Origin: an uncultured Raoultella sp.
GTDB lineage: Bacteria; Pseudomonadota; Gammaproteobacteria; Enterobacterales; Enterobacteriaceae
NCBI GenBank assembly: GCA_900759445.1
Contig: CAAEVH010000048.1
Location: forward strand, 124,001-188,000
DNA length: 64,000 bases
Direction of reading: 5' to 3'
Shown here: positions 49,860 to 58,469 of the stretch, in pieces
Layout of the letters: the number at the start of each line of letters is the position of its first letter
How positions within the stretch are numbered: position 1 is the stretch's first letter
Notes under the pieces: model-generated
The model's database searches: none
What the model saw: only the letters and a program-made list of their open reading frames with translations
What the model was told of the DNA's origin: nothing
Position numbers and translations under genes: made by a program

Positions 49860-50141
49860 TTATTTTTTAAGGATGGCTACGATTTTTTCCAGTAACTCTT
49901 CTTCACCAAAACCGGTCAGAAGTGGAAGGCCATTCAAAACCGGGGTGGTCAGTTCGGTTTTTACCGCTGAAGTAACAATAATTAAATCAGCCATACCGTC
50001 CTGTTTACCAATAGTTCCGATATTTGACTGAATGGGGTCAACATTAATACCTTGGCTTTTACAATACTGAACAACTTTCTCTGTTGCTACGGCGGAAGTA
50101 GCGATACCACTGGTACATGCAAAAATAATTTTCTTGTTCAT
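49860..50141 (-). CDS. PTS EIIB, galactitol type
   Basis: A 93-residue IIB protein starting MNKKIIFACTSGIATS; Cys9 is the phosphorylated residue. It takes phosphate from the IIA protein and passes it to the sugar at IIC. ATG at 50141 is chosen over one six codons upstream because the fold starts at MNKKI. It ends two bases before the IIC gene. Confidence 0.87.
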   Translation of the reverse strand: MNKKIIFACTSGIATSAVATEKVVQYCKSQGINVDPIQSNIGTIGKQDGMADLIIVTSAVKTELTTPVLNGLPLLTGFGEEELLEKIVAILKK

Positions 50142-50180
50142 CGTAATCTCCGGGTACATTTATCAGGTGTAGTTGCTATT

Positions 50181-50645
50181 TTAATTAATGACTTCTTCGA
50201 GGAGTGTCTTCACCACTGAAGGTGAACTGGCTTTTAAAATCGCATCCATCTTGTCAGTTTGTCTGAACAAGCCGATCATTTTCATGAGAAAATCAATATG
50301 CGCATCTTTTTCTTTTAACAGCAGGAAAAATATAACCTGTACCGACATAACTTCATCGGGATCTTCTGCCTGCTTAAATTCAATCCCTTCCGGGCAGGTC
50401 ACTACAACCAGTTTTTCCTCTTTAATATGCTCAACATCCACATGAGGAATCGCGACACCAATTCTCTCCAGTTGCATCGCCGTCGGATTATTTTCTTCCC
50501 TGCTGATCAAGGCAGAAAGATAAGTACTTTCGACAAAGCCATGCCTATAGAGCAGGTTGCCTACCTCGCCAAACAACGTTTCACGCTCACCCCCAGGGTG
50601 GTTTAGCAATATAAAATCGTTATCAAGACTGGTTGCAATGGACAT
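50181..50645 (-). CDS. PTS EIIA, fructose/galactitol type
   Basis: A 154-residue IIA protein of the fructose/mannitol superfamily. The phosphorylated histidine is His68 in IGVAIPHVDVEH. It is the first gene of the operon IIA-IIB-IIC-kinase-dehydrogenase. ATG at 50645 fits the family start (MSIATSLDNDFILLN); a longer form from 50702 is unlikely because it would run over the candidate operator region. Confidence 0.87.
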   Translation of the reverse strand: MSIATSLDNDFILLNHPGGERETLFGEVGNLLYRHGFVESTYLSALISREENNPTAMQLERIGVAIPHVDVEHIKEEKLVVVTCPEGIEFKQAEDPDEVMSVQVIFFLLLKEKDAHIDFLMKMIGLFRQTDKMDAILKASSPSVVKTLLEEVIN

Positions 50646-50707
50646 AAAAACACCTCGGGTCCCGGTGAGAGATTTGCGTGTAACATATCTACTGTCAGTC
50701 ATGGTTG

Positions 50708-50729
50708 TCTATGTACAACCATGTTCAAG
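50708..50729 (-). promoter_or_regulatory. Candidate GntR operator upstream of the PTS operon
   Basis: On the minus strand CTTGAACATG then GTTGTACATA and GA: two tandem 10-base copies of a (C/G)TTG-N2-CAT-like unit. It shares 16 of 22 positions with the element before the GntR gene. It overlaps an inverted repeat GGTTGT-N6-ACAACC at 50703-50720. It lies 63 bases before the IIA start. Confidence 0.5.
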
Positions 50730-50782
50730 TGATTTAAAGCTATACCTGGTACGAACTTGCTTCAATAGCGCTGGCTTTTTTT

Positions 50783-50798
50783 TGTGCTATGCATCACA
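50783..50798. promoter_or_regulatory. CRP-cAMP site upstream of the PTS operon
   Basis: TGTGC-TATGCA-TCACA matches the CRP consensus TGTGA-N6-TCACA with one difference. It is about 140 bases before the IIA start and suggests catabolite control of the locus. Confidence 0.65.
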
Positions 50799-50896
50799 CA
50801 AAAGATATTCAAGAAGACAGAGTAAAAATAAAAACATTATTTATCATGTAGATAGAAATCCATTTACTCAGTCTTCAGGAGAGTGACGGGACGCGC

Positions 50897-52162
50897 CTAC
50901 AGGTGTGAGGACCGCTCAGACAACGGGGGACGTTGGTATACGCTGTCATATCCGCTACAGGGGTTGACCTGTTCGCCAGACAGAGGGTGACTTACCGACG
51001 GTGCTGATAGCCGATTTTGCAAAATAGCGTGGCCGATGTAGTTACTCCAGTTAAAGCTGTTTTGCAGCACCACCACCGCATTCTGATTAGCCTTATCAAA
51101 ACCGATATAGCTGGAATAGCCACCGATATAACCCACCTGATAGGTGATTCTTTGCCCTGCGAGGGTATCGGTCACCCAGGCGATATTGGCCGCCTCTTTT
51201 TCCCGCGGATAGTAATCAACGCTGACGTCGGCAAAAGCCTTATCCAGCGCGGCATGTTGGGTCGGAGAAAAATGGGCGCGGGCGTATTCGATCAGATCGC
51301 GAGCATCGCTGTACAGGTTCGCCGCTCCGACCATATTGTTGCTGAACTGCCAGTCCGGCGTGAGCGCGCCGCGAGGTTTAAACTTCGGCTGGTCGCCGGC
51401 ATGGCCGAGGGCCCGTCGGGGATATTCGCGCAGGGTCTGCGGAAGATAGCTGCTATTTCTCATCGCCAGCGGCTGGAAAATCATCCTTGAGGCCAGCGCC
51501 GCAACGGATTCGCCGGTCTGATAGGTAAGGATATAACCCAGAATTGCGTAGCCCAGATTGGAGTATTCCGGTTCATGGCTCAGCGGCGCGTTAAAGGTGC
51601 TCAGGTAACTCAGTACCCGCTCATTATCCAGTTCGTGATAGAAATTTTCGCCATCACTCAGATAAACCAGCAAATGCTCAAGCGACAGCAGGTTCATCGG
51701 CTGGCGCGGCAGGCCTGAAGTGTGCGTCACCAGCTGCAACAAGGTGATTTTTTTCGCGTCATCACTCAGCGGCGTACCCGGCGGTAACAACGTCAGTAGC
51801 GTATCGTCCCAGTGCAATCGCCCCTCGTTGACCAGCAGGGTTATCACCTCGGCGGTGGTGCCTTTACTCAGCGAACCCAGCGCAAAGAGCGTATCCGGGG
51901 TAATGGGATAACGGTTTTTGGCATCGGTCACACCATAGCAGTGGAACTCCGCCGGACCGTTGTGATGAATGATCGCCACCACCACGCCGCTGACCTGCTT
52001 GCGTTGCATATAGCGGCTGACGAACGCATCGATGGGCAGAACATGGCTATTTTGCCCGACCAGGCTGGTTTCATCTGAGGGGACGCTCATTTGTGAAAGC
52101 GTTCCGGAGCATCCTACAAGCAGCAGCGACGCCAATAGCACAGGGCTCAACTGCCTGTTCAA
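50897..52162 (-). CDS. Lipoprotein serine hydrolase of the class C beta-lactamase fold
   Basis: A 421-residue exported lipoprotein: signal peptide with lipobox LVGC, modified Cys18. It has the active-site motifs of the family, Ser97-x-x-Lys100 (SLSK) and Tyr200-Ser-Asn202. In place of the third K/H-T-G motif there is GYIGGYSS near residue 340, so it is probably a D-alanyl peptidase or esterase and not a resistance beta-lactamase. No linked function is visible; the neighbours are catabolic operons on the same strand. Confidence 0.78.
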   Translation of the reverse strand: MNRQLSPVLLASLLLVGCSGTLSQMSVPSDETSLVGQNSHVLPIDAFVSRYMQRKQVSGVVVAIIHHNGPAEFHCYGVTDAKNRYPITPDTLFALGSLSKGTTAEVITLLVNEGRLHWDDTLLTLLPPGTPLSDDAKKITLLQLVTHTSGLPRQPMNLLSLEHLLVYLSDGENFYHELDNERVLSYLSTFNAPLSHEPEYSNLGYAILGYILTYQTGESVAALASRMIFQPLAMRNSSYLPQTLREYPRRALGHAGDQPKFKPRGALTPDWQFSNNMVGAANLYSDARDLIEYARAHFSPTQHAALDKAFADVSVDYYPREKEAANIAWVTDTLAGQRITYQVGYIGGYSSYIGFDKANQNAVVVLQNSFNWSNYIGHAILQNRLSAPSVSHPLSGEQVNPCSGYDSVYQRPPLSERSSHL

Positions 52163-52253
52163 ACCACACCTTCCTGCCGTACTGAAATCAAGGGGAGAAT
52201 AAAGAGTCAGGGATCGTAACGACAGTCAACGGTCATTGCAAAGCGAACAGGCT

Positions 52254-52295
52254 GAAAAACGTCTGAACGACCGTCTGACACGCTGCCAGACGGTC
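52254..52295 (-). terminator. Rho-independent terminator of the GntP operon
   Basis: On the minus strand GACCGTCTG-N9-CAGACGGTC is a perfect 9-bp stem; TTTTT follows 9 bases after the stem. It is 18 bases downstream of the permease stop. Confidence 0.7.
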
Positions 52296-52312
52296 TGCTC
52301 TGATTGGTCTCG

Positions 52313-53731
52313 TTACACCAGTCCCGTCGCGTAATAAACGCCAATAATGAAAAACGCCCCGAGAATCTTAAACAGCGTAATCCCGAGTATCGGTTTATAG
52401 GCCTGACGATGAGTTAACCCCGTCACCGCCAGCAGCGTGATGATCGCCCCGTTGTGCGGCAGCGTATCCATTCCCCCCGCCGCCATCGACGCGACGCGGT
52501 GCATCACCTCCAGCGGGATCCCCGCCGCATGGGCCGCCTCAATAAAGCGATCGGCCATCGCCGCCAGCGCAATACTCATGCCGCCCGAGGACGAGCCGGT
52601 GATCCCGGAGAGAATATTGATGGTGATCGCCTGATTAATGAGCGGGTTAGGGATAGCTTTCAGCGCATCGGCCACCTGGACAAACCCCGGCAGCGCAGCG
52701 ATGACGCCGCCAAAACCGTACTCCGATGCGGTATTCAACGAAGCGAGCATCGCGCCGCCGACCGCCACCTTACTGCCATCCGCCAGCTTGCCTTTCAGGC
52801 TGCGCCAGGCAAACAAAAAGATGGTGACAATACCGCACAACAGCGCCGCCATGACCGCCCAGATGGCGACCATCTTTTTGACATCGCTTTCCAGCGGCGC
52901 TTTCAGCCCCGGCAGGTCAATCAGGAAATGGCCGCCGTAGGTCAGAGGAATAAGCCAGGTAAAAATCAGGTTGGCGATACCGACCACCATCAGCGGCAAC
53001 AGCGCGATAAACGGATGCGGCAAATTGAGGTCCGCCGGGGTTTCCGGCTCATTCACTAAATTTGTGCCGTAGCCTTCCCCGTTACGCTGCGCTTTACGCC
53101 GCATCGCTTCAAGATAGAGCCAGCCGCCGATCGCCACGAAGGCCGATCCGAGAATCCCCAGCCACGGCGCGGCCCAGGAGGTGGTGCCATAAAAGGTGGT
53201 CGGGATGATGTTCTGGATCTGCGGCGAACCCGGCAGGGCATCCATGGTGAAGGTAAAGGCCCCCAGCGCAATGGTGGCCGGCATCAGGCGTTTAGGGATC
53301 TGGCTCTGACGGAACATTTCAGCGGCAAACGGATAGACCGCGAAGACCACCACAAACAGCGAAACGCCGCCGTAGGTCAGCAGAGCGCACACCAGGATAA
53401 TCACCGGCATCGCCTTGTTCTGGCCCATTAAGCGGGTCACGGCGCTGACAATCGAGCGGGAAAAGCCGGAAAACTCAATCAGCTTGCCGAAAACCGCCCC
53501 GAGCAAAAACACCGGGAAATAGAGCTTCACAAACCCAACCAGCTTATCCATGAAGATATCGCTGAAAACAGGTGCAACCGCCGCCGGTTGAGTTAACAAA
53601 ACGGCGCCAAGTGCGGCCAGGGGGGCAAAGAGGATCACGCTGTAGCCACGATAGGCGGCTAACATCAATACTCCTAACGCCAGTAAGGCAATCAATACGT
53701 CCATAGGGCTATCCATCAGCGTGGCCGCCAC
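52313..53731 (-). CDS. GntP-family organic acid permease
   Basis: A 472-residue membrane protein with about twelve helices, of the GntP/citrate-H+ symporter family. It has PVFLLGAVFGKLIEFSG near residue 75, LVCALLTYGGVSLFVVVFAVYPFA near 113 and GSSSGGMSIALAA near 390. It should import a carboxylate or sulfonate acid. The start is uncertain: GTG at 53731 has the best ribosome site (GGAG four bases before), while ATG at 53716 or 53704 is closer to the usual family start. It follows the HisD-like gene by 73 bases. Confidence 0.8.
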   Translation of the reverse strand: MAATLMDSPMDVLIALLALGVLMLAAYRGYSVILFAPLAALGAVLLTQPAAVAPVFSDIFMDKLVGFVKLYFPVFLLGAVFGKLIEFSGFSRSIVSAVTRLMGQNKAMPVIILVCALLTYGGVSLFVVVFAVYPFAAEMFRQSQIPKRLMPATIALGAFTFTMDALPGSPQIQNIIPTTFYGTTSWAAPWLGILGSAFVAIGGWLYLEAMRRKAQRNGEGYGTNLVNEPETPADLNLPHPFIALLPLMVVGIANLIFTWLIPLTYGGHFLIDLPGLKAPLESDVKKMVAIWAVMAALLCGIVTIFLFAWRSLKGKLADGSKVAVGGAMLASLNTASEYGFGGVIAALPGFVQVADALKAIPNPLINQAITINILSGITGSSSGGMSIALAAMADRFIEAAHAAGIPLEVMHRVASMAAGGMDTLPHNGAIITLLAVTGLTHRQAYKPILGITLFKILGAFFIIGVYYATGLV

Positions 53732-53804
53732 TTTTCTCCGAGTTATATGGCGGCCGATGTTATCCAGAGGGGCTTATCCTGCCCTCCGCTTCAGTGCTGA
53801 ATGC

Positions 53805-55112
53805 TCACTCGGGGATACCGGCGTAAGGCACATCTTTATGGCCATAGCGACGCACGCGAACGTTGGCCTGCTCGCCGTGTCCGGAGAACCCTTCCAGCGC
53901 GCACAGGCGCGAGCAGTACTCGCCAATCTGCGCGGAAGCGCTATCGGTCAGTACCTTTTGATAAGTGCAGGTTTTGATGAATTTGCCGACCCACAGCCCC
54001 CCGGTATAGCGCGCCGCTTTGCGCGTAGGCAGCGTATGGTTAGTCCCGATAACCTTATCGCCATAGGCCACGTTGGTACGCGGACCAAGGAACAGCGCGC
54101 CGAAGTTCTGCATATTGGCGAGGAACCAGTCAGGATCTTCCGTCATGACCTGCACATGTTCGAAGGCCAGCTCATTGGCAATCTTCAACATCTCTTCCTT
54201 GTCCTGGGCGACGATAACCTCGCCAAATTTATCCCACGATTGACGAGCGATTTCCGCCGTCGGCAGCACCGCCAGCAAACGCTCAATCTCCGCCAGGGTT
54301 TCGCGCGCCAGCTTCCCGGAAGTGGTCAGCAGAATAGCCGGTGAATCCAGGCCATGCTCGGCCTGGCCCAGCAGGTCGGTGGCGCAGATTTCGCCATCCA
54401 CGCTCTCATCGGCAATCACCAGGGTTTCGGTTGGCCCGGCAAACAGGTCGATACCGACGCGGCCGAACAGCTGTCGCTTGGCTTCGGCAACAAACGCATT
54501 TCCCGGCCCCACCAGCATATCGACCGGAGCAATGCTCTCAGTGCCGACCGCCATCGCCGCCACCGCCTGAATACCGCCCAGACAGTAAATTTCATCCGCA
54601 CCCGCCATATGCTGCGCCACCACAATGGCCGGAGCCGGTTTACCGTTAAACGGCGGCGCGCAGGTGACGATGCGCGGCACGCCGGCCACTTTAGCCGTAA
54701 TGATCGACATATGCGCCGAGGCCAGCAGCGGGTACTTGCCGCCCGGGACGTAGCAGCCCGCCGCGCTGACCGGAATATTTTTATGGCCCAGAATGACTCC
54801 CGGTAAGGTCTCCACCTCAATATCTTTCATGCTGTCACGCTGATGCTGAGCAAAGTTGCGCACCTGCTCCTGGGCAAAACGGATGTCCGCAATATCGCGT
54901 GCGGAGAGCTGGGCATAACAGTCGTCAATCTCCTGCTGGCTGAGACGGAAGTCCTCTCTGTCGAGCTTGTCGAACTTAATCGACAGCTCGCGTACCGCGG
55001 CGTCTCCGCGCGCTTCAATGTCCGCCAGAATTTTTTCCACCGCTTCACGAACGGAACGATCGTGCGTTTTTACCGCTTCAGATTCAGCCCCGCGTTTGAT
55101 CCAGGTCGCCAT
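53805..55112 (-). CDS. HisD-family NAD-dependent dehydrogenase (catabolic paralogue)
   Basis: A 435-residue member of the histidinol dehydrogenase family. The zinc ligands Gln250, His253, Asp352 and His412 and the catalytic pair Glu318-His319 are all in place. It is isolated from any his gene and linked to a GntP permease and a LacI regulator, so it is not the biosynthetic HisD. Relatives such as HpsN oxidise sulfopropanediol (DHPS) in two steps to sulfolactate; a similar alcohol-to-acid oxidation is the best guess here. ATG at 55112 is used; another ATG four codons upstream at 55124 is possible. Confidence 0.8.
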   Translation of the reverse strand: MATWIKRGAESEAVKTHDRSVREAVEKILADIEARGDAAVRELSIKFDKLDREDFRLSQQEIDDCYAQLSARDIADIRFAQEQVRNFAQHQRDSMKDIEVETLPGVILGHKNIPVSAAGCYVPGGKYPLLASAHMSIITAKVAGVPRIVTCAPPFNGKPAPAIVVAQHMAGADEIYCLGGIQAVAAMAVGTESIAPVDMLVGPGNAFVAEAKRQLFGRVGIDLFAGPTETLVIADESVDGEICATDLLGQAEHGLDSPAILLTTSGKLARETLAEIERLLAVLPTAEIARQSWDKFGEVIVAQDKEEMLKIANELAFEHVQVMTEDPDWFLANMQNFGALFLGPRTNVAYGDKVIGTNHTLPTRKAARYTGGLWVGKFIKTCTYQKVLTDSASAQIGEYCSRLCALEGFSGHGEQANVRVRRYGHKDVPYAGIPE

Positions 55113-55146
55113 AATTTGCCTCACTATGATGTTAATAAAATGCTAA

Positions 55147-55160
55147 TGCATTCGAATTCA
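55147..55160. promoter_or_regulatory. LacI-type operator O1 before the HisD-like gene
   Basis: TGCATTCGAATTCA, one base different from the perfect palindrome found 55 bases away, with the central CG typical of LacI/GalR operators. It is centred about 41 bases upstream of the HisD-like gene start. Confidence 0.75.
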
Positions 55161-55201
55161 TTTGTATCCTGGCGTGAATAAGATGTGATGAAAAGGATCA
55201 A

Positions 55202-55215
55202 TGCATTCGAATGCA
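55202..55215. promoter_or_regulatory. LacI-type operator O2 (perfect palindrome)
   Basis: TGCATTCGAATGCA is a perfect 14-base palindrome with central CG. Its centre is 55 bases from that of O1, about five helical turns. Both lie in the divergent region between the HisD-like gene and the LacI gene. Confidence 0.8.
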
Positions 55216-55292
55216 ACGCAGATCGCAAAATGAGTGACAGCGGGGCAGATTCACGCATAATGACGAGGCATTCGTTAGCGGGAGACAAAGGA

Positions 55293-56309
55293 ATGGCAGG
55301 TTCAATCAAACGAGCGGTGACAAGTTATGACGTTGCGAAAGCGGCGGGTGTCTCGCAATCTGCAGTTTCCAGAGCCTTTACCGACGGGGCGAAAATATCG
55401 CCCGCCACCCGGGAGAAAGTGCGCAAAGTCGCCGCAGAGCTCGGCTATCGGCCGAGCTTTATCGCGCAATCGCTGATCACCCGCCGCTCCAATCTGATAG
55501 GCATTGTGGTACCTGGACTGGTCAATCCGTTCTACTCGGCCGTCCTCGATGAGCTTTCGCATAAGCTTAATCTGATGGGATATCGGGTACTGCTGTTTTC
55601 CATGTATCGCGATGACGATACCACGCCGATCATGGAGGAGATCCTGCGCCATCGCGTCGAAGCGCTGGTGCTGGTTTCCAGCAGCCTCTCTTCCCACTTC
55701 GCCCAGGAGTGCCAGCACCTCGGGCTCCCGGTTTTGCTGCTCAATCGTAAAAATGACAGCCAGTCCGTCTCCAGCGTCACCAGCGACAACCTCGCCGGCG
55801 GCGCGGCGATTGCCGATTTTCTGCTGGATGCCGGCCACCGGCAGCTGGCGTTTATTGCCGGGAGAGATACCTCATCCACCAGCCGCGACCGGGAAACCGG
55901 CTTTCGCCACCGGCTGGATACGCGCGGGGCCAGGCCCCCGTTGCGCGATAGCGGGATGTGGTCGATTGAAGAAGCGATGAACGCCACCCGCAGGCTGATG
56001 GCCCTGCCAGACCCGCCGGATGCGCTGTTTTGCGCCAATGACATGATGGCGATCGCGGCATTAAACGTCGTGGTGGGCGAAATGGGTATGCGGGCCGGCC
56101 ACGATATTTCGGTCGTCGGCTTTGACGATATCGCGATGGCCAGCTGGCCGCTGATCGATCTCACCACCTGGGTGCAGCCGCTCTCGGAGATGGTGGAAGC
56201 GGCGATCGCGGTATTAAAGACGCAGTTGGATAGTGCGGAGGCGGCCCCCGTGCAGCACGTGTTGAAAGGCAAGCTCATTATCAGGGGCAGTACCCGGCCG
56301 CGGCGTTAA
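55293..56309 (+). CDS. LacI-family regulator of the HisD-like/GntP operon
   Basis: A 338-residue LacI/GalR regulator. The helix-turn-helix TSYDVAKAAGVSQSAVSRAF lies at residues about 9-28, followed by a hinge region and a periplasmic-binding-like effector domain. ATG at 55293 is preceded by GGAGACAAAGGA; upstream in-frame ATGs would cover the operator region. It is divergent from the operon it likely controls. Confidence 0.88.
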   Translation: MAGSIKRAVTSYDVAKAAGVSQSAVSRAFTDGAKISPATREKVRKVAAELGYRPSFIAQSLITRRSNLIGIVVPGLVNPFYSAVLDELSHKLNLMGYRVLLFSMYRDDDTTPIMEEILRHRVEALVLVSSSLSSHFAQECQHLGLPVLLLNRKNDSQSVSSVTSDNLAGGAAIADFLLDAGHRQLAFIAGRDTSSTSRDRETGFRHRLDTRGARPPLRDSGMWSIEEAMNATRRLMALPDPPDALFCANDMMAIAALNVVVGEMGMRAGHDISVVGFDDIAMASWPLIDLTTWVQPLSEMVEAAIAVLKTQLDSAEAAPVQHVLKGKLIIRGSTRPRR

Positions 56310-56325
56310 CGCCGGGAGTCGACCG

Positions 56326-56949
56326 TCACGCCGTACCGTTATTGCCGTGGCGCATAAACGCCGGCCGCTGATTGAGCATCATATACCAGCGCTCAACCGC
56401 CGGCAGCTCCGGATGGGCAAAAGGGGTCATTTTCCAGCGATGTACCGACAGACCCAGTACGATGTCCGCCAGCGTAAACTGCGGGCCGGCGATCCATGCG
56501 CCGGTGCGCTGCAGCTGTGATTCAACGATGTGAACACAGCGGGTCCACGTAGCGATGCTATCCTTAATCGCCGCCGGATCCTGAAAACGCGGGTCTTTGC
56601 GCACCAGACCCATAAATGCATAGCGCCAGGCATTGTTAAACTCCGTGGCCTGCCAGTCCATCCAGCGCTCAACATCCGCTGCGCCCTGAGGGGTCACCGG
56701 TAGCAGATCCTCACGTCCGGCTTTACGCGTCAAATAGCGGCAGATGCTGTTTGACTCCCATAGCACGAAATCATCGTCGAGCAGCACCGGCACCAGGCCG
56801 TTTGGGTTCAGGGCGCGAAACTCGGCGCTATCGACCGGCTGGAAACCGCTGCCGTAATCCTCCTGCTGATAGGTCAGACCGACTTCATCGCAGGTCCATA
56901 ACACTTTACGAACGTTAATTGATGAGCGTTTGCCCAGTATTTTTAGCAT
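56326..56949 (-). CDS. Glutathione S-transferase family protein
   Basis: A 207-residue cytosolic GST: thioredoxin-like N domain (residues about 1-80, with GRRSS-type start LGKRSSINVRKVLW and the cis-proline region NGLVPVL, then ESNSICRYL) and an all-helical C domain. It conjugates or reduces electrophiles with glutathione; the substrate is unknown. It converges on the LacI gene with a 16-base gap and is divergent from the iron-type dehydrogenase. Confidence 0.85.
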   Translation of the reverse strand: MLKILGKRSSINVRKVLWTCDEVGLTYQQEDYGSGFQPVDSAEFRALNPNGLVPVLLDDDFVLWESNSICRYLTRKAGREDLLPVTPQGAADVERWMDWQATEFNNAWRYAFMGLVRKDPRFQDPAAIKDSIATWTRCVHIVESQLQRTGAWIAGPQFTLADIVLGLSVHRWKMTPFAHPELPAVERWYMMLNQRPAFMRHGNNGTA

Positions 56950-57071
56950 CGTGACATCCTTAAGCGAAGGAACGTGACTTCCACCCTACTCTATCCGGCG
57001 ACAAAGAGGCAGCCTGCCGGATAATGTGTATAGTTGATTTCAGTCTTTTTTGCTGACACAGGGAACCCGCC

Positions 57072-58220
57072 ATGCTGACTCCGTTTACTGTTTTCACGCC
57101 CGGCAATATCCGTTTTGGCCGCGGCCTTGCCCGTAGCGCTGCCCCCTGGCTGGCCCAGCGTACCGCGAAGGTACTGCTGGTCCACGGCGCCAGCGCGCAG
57201 CGGGCCGGTTTTTTACTCACCGAGCTGCGCGCCCATCATCTTGAAGCGATGACGCTATCCGTAGCCCATGAGCCGACGCTGGAAGATATTGAGCAGGGGG
57301 TGCGTCTGGCGCGGGAAAATGGCATCGGGGCGGTGGTCAGCCTCGGCGGCGGCGCGGTTATCGACGCAGGAAAAGCGATTGCTGCGCTGGTGCCGGCCTC
57401 GGGCCCGGTGATGGAGTATCTGGAAGTGGTGGGCAACGGCCGGGTATTAGAAGGGCATCCGCTGCCGTTTGTCGCTATCCCGACTACCGCCGGTACCGGG
57501 GCAGAAGTGACGAAAAATGCGGTGATTAACGTCCCTCAGCAGCGGCGAAAAGTCAGCCTGCGCGACGATCGGATGCTGCCGGACCTGGCCATCGTCGACC
57601 CGGCGCTGACCGATAACGCCCCGCGCGCGGTGACGCTCGGCTCCGGCCTTGACGCGATTACCCAGCTCATTGAGCCCTGGCTCTGTACCCGCGCCAATCC
57701 TTTTACCGATGCGCTGTGCCGGGCCGCTATTCCGCGCGGAATCAAAGCGCTCCGCACGCTGATGGAAAAAGAGTGCCCGGACAGCCGCGATGAGATGGCC
57801 TGGGTCAGCCTGTGCGGCGGCCTGGCGCTGGCGAATGCTGGTCTTGGCGTCATTCATGGGCTGGCCGGCCCGCTGGGGGGACTGAGCCATGCTTCCCACG
57901 GCGCACTCTGCGGCAGCCTGCTGCCTTACGGCCTGGCGCTCAATGAGTCGCAGGTCAGCAACAGGGCTATCCGCGAACGCTTTGACGAAGTCCGCCAGTG
58001 GCTGGCCGACGGGCTGGACGTCGAGCCGGAGACGGCCTGGGATAGCCTGCGCGAATGGAGCCGCGGCGCCGGGCTGGGGAATCTGCGCGAACTGGGCGTA
58101 CCGCACGAGGCCCTGGAGCCTGCGGCGCTGGCAGCCAGCAGCTCCTCATCCATGAAAGCGAATCCGGTGCAGCTGGATAGCGAGCAGCTGCTGGAGATGC
58201 TGGAAGCGGCGTGGGAGTGA
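57072..58220 (+). CDS. Iron-type (group III) alcohol dehydrogenase
   Basis: A 382-residue dehydrogenase of the Fe-ADH superfamily. It has the NAD-binding GGGAVIDAGKAIA near residue 95, TTAGTGAEVT near 140, and metal-site segments SGLDAITQLIEPW, GVIHGLAGPLGG and HASHGA. The first metal histidine of classic members (D-A-x-x-H) is glutamine here, as in a known subgroup. The substrate is unknown. The start ATG at 57072 has a GGGAA ribosome site. Confidence 0.82.
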   Translation: MLTPFTVFTPGNIRFGRGLARSAAPWLAQRTAKVLLVHGASAQRAGFLLTELRAHHLEAMTLSVAHEPTLEDIEQGVRLARENGIGAVVSLGGGAVIDAGKAIAALVPASGPVMEYLEVVGNGRVLEGHPLPFVAIPTTAGTGAEVTKNAVINVPQQRRKVSLRDDRMLPDLAIVDPALTDNAPRAVTLGSGLDAITQLIEPWLCTRANPFTDALCRAAIPRGIKALRTLMEKECPDSRDEMAWVSLCGGLALANAGLGVIHGLAGPLGGLSHASHGALCGSLLPYGLALNESQVSNRAIRERFDEVRQWLADGLDVEPETAWDSLREWSRGAGLGNLRELGVPHEALEPAALAASSSSSMKANPVQLDSEQLLEMLEAAWE

Positions 58221-58416
58221 CGCCCCGTTTTATCCGGCATAATTAGATTTTGTTGCAAAACGATTGCTCCGAATTCCCCCCTTCGACCCGGAGCAATTTG
58301 ATATAAAAAATCAATAAATTAGCCACATCTCTACCTAAACTTATCGCTAAAAAACGTGACCTGACGCACACTTTTATTTCCAGACACCGAAGCGAATGAC
58401 TAAGCTTAATAGTCAG

Positions 58417-58433
58417 GCCGGGAGAGGCCCGGC
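58417..58433 (+). other. Hairpin in the treF leader
   Basis: GCCGGG-AGAGG-CCCGGC forms a 6-bp stem 37 bases before the treF start. A CTAAGCTTAA stretch about 20 bases upstream loosely resembles a sigma-S -10. Confidence 0.35.
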
Positions 58434-58469
58434 GCCCTGAACTGACGCGATCCGGAGGTCCGTATCACT

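Noticed and set aside
50897..52162. AmpC-type beta-lactamase resistance gene
   Set aside because: The protein is a lipoprotein and lacks the K-T-G motif, so resistance is not supported.
53805..55112. Biosynthetic hisD of a histidine operon
   Set aside because: No his genes nearby; the neighbours are a permease and a LacI regulator.
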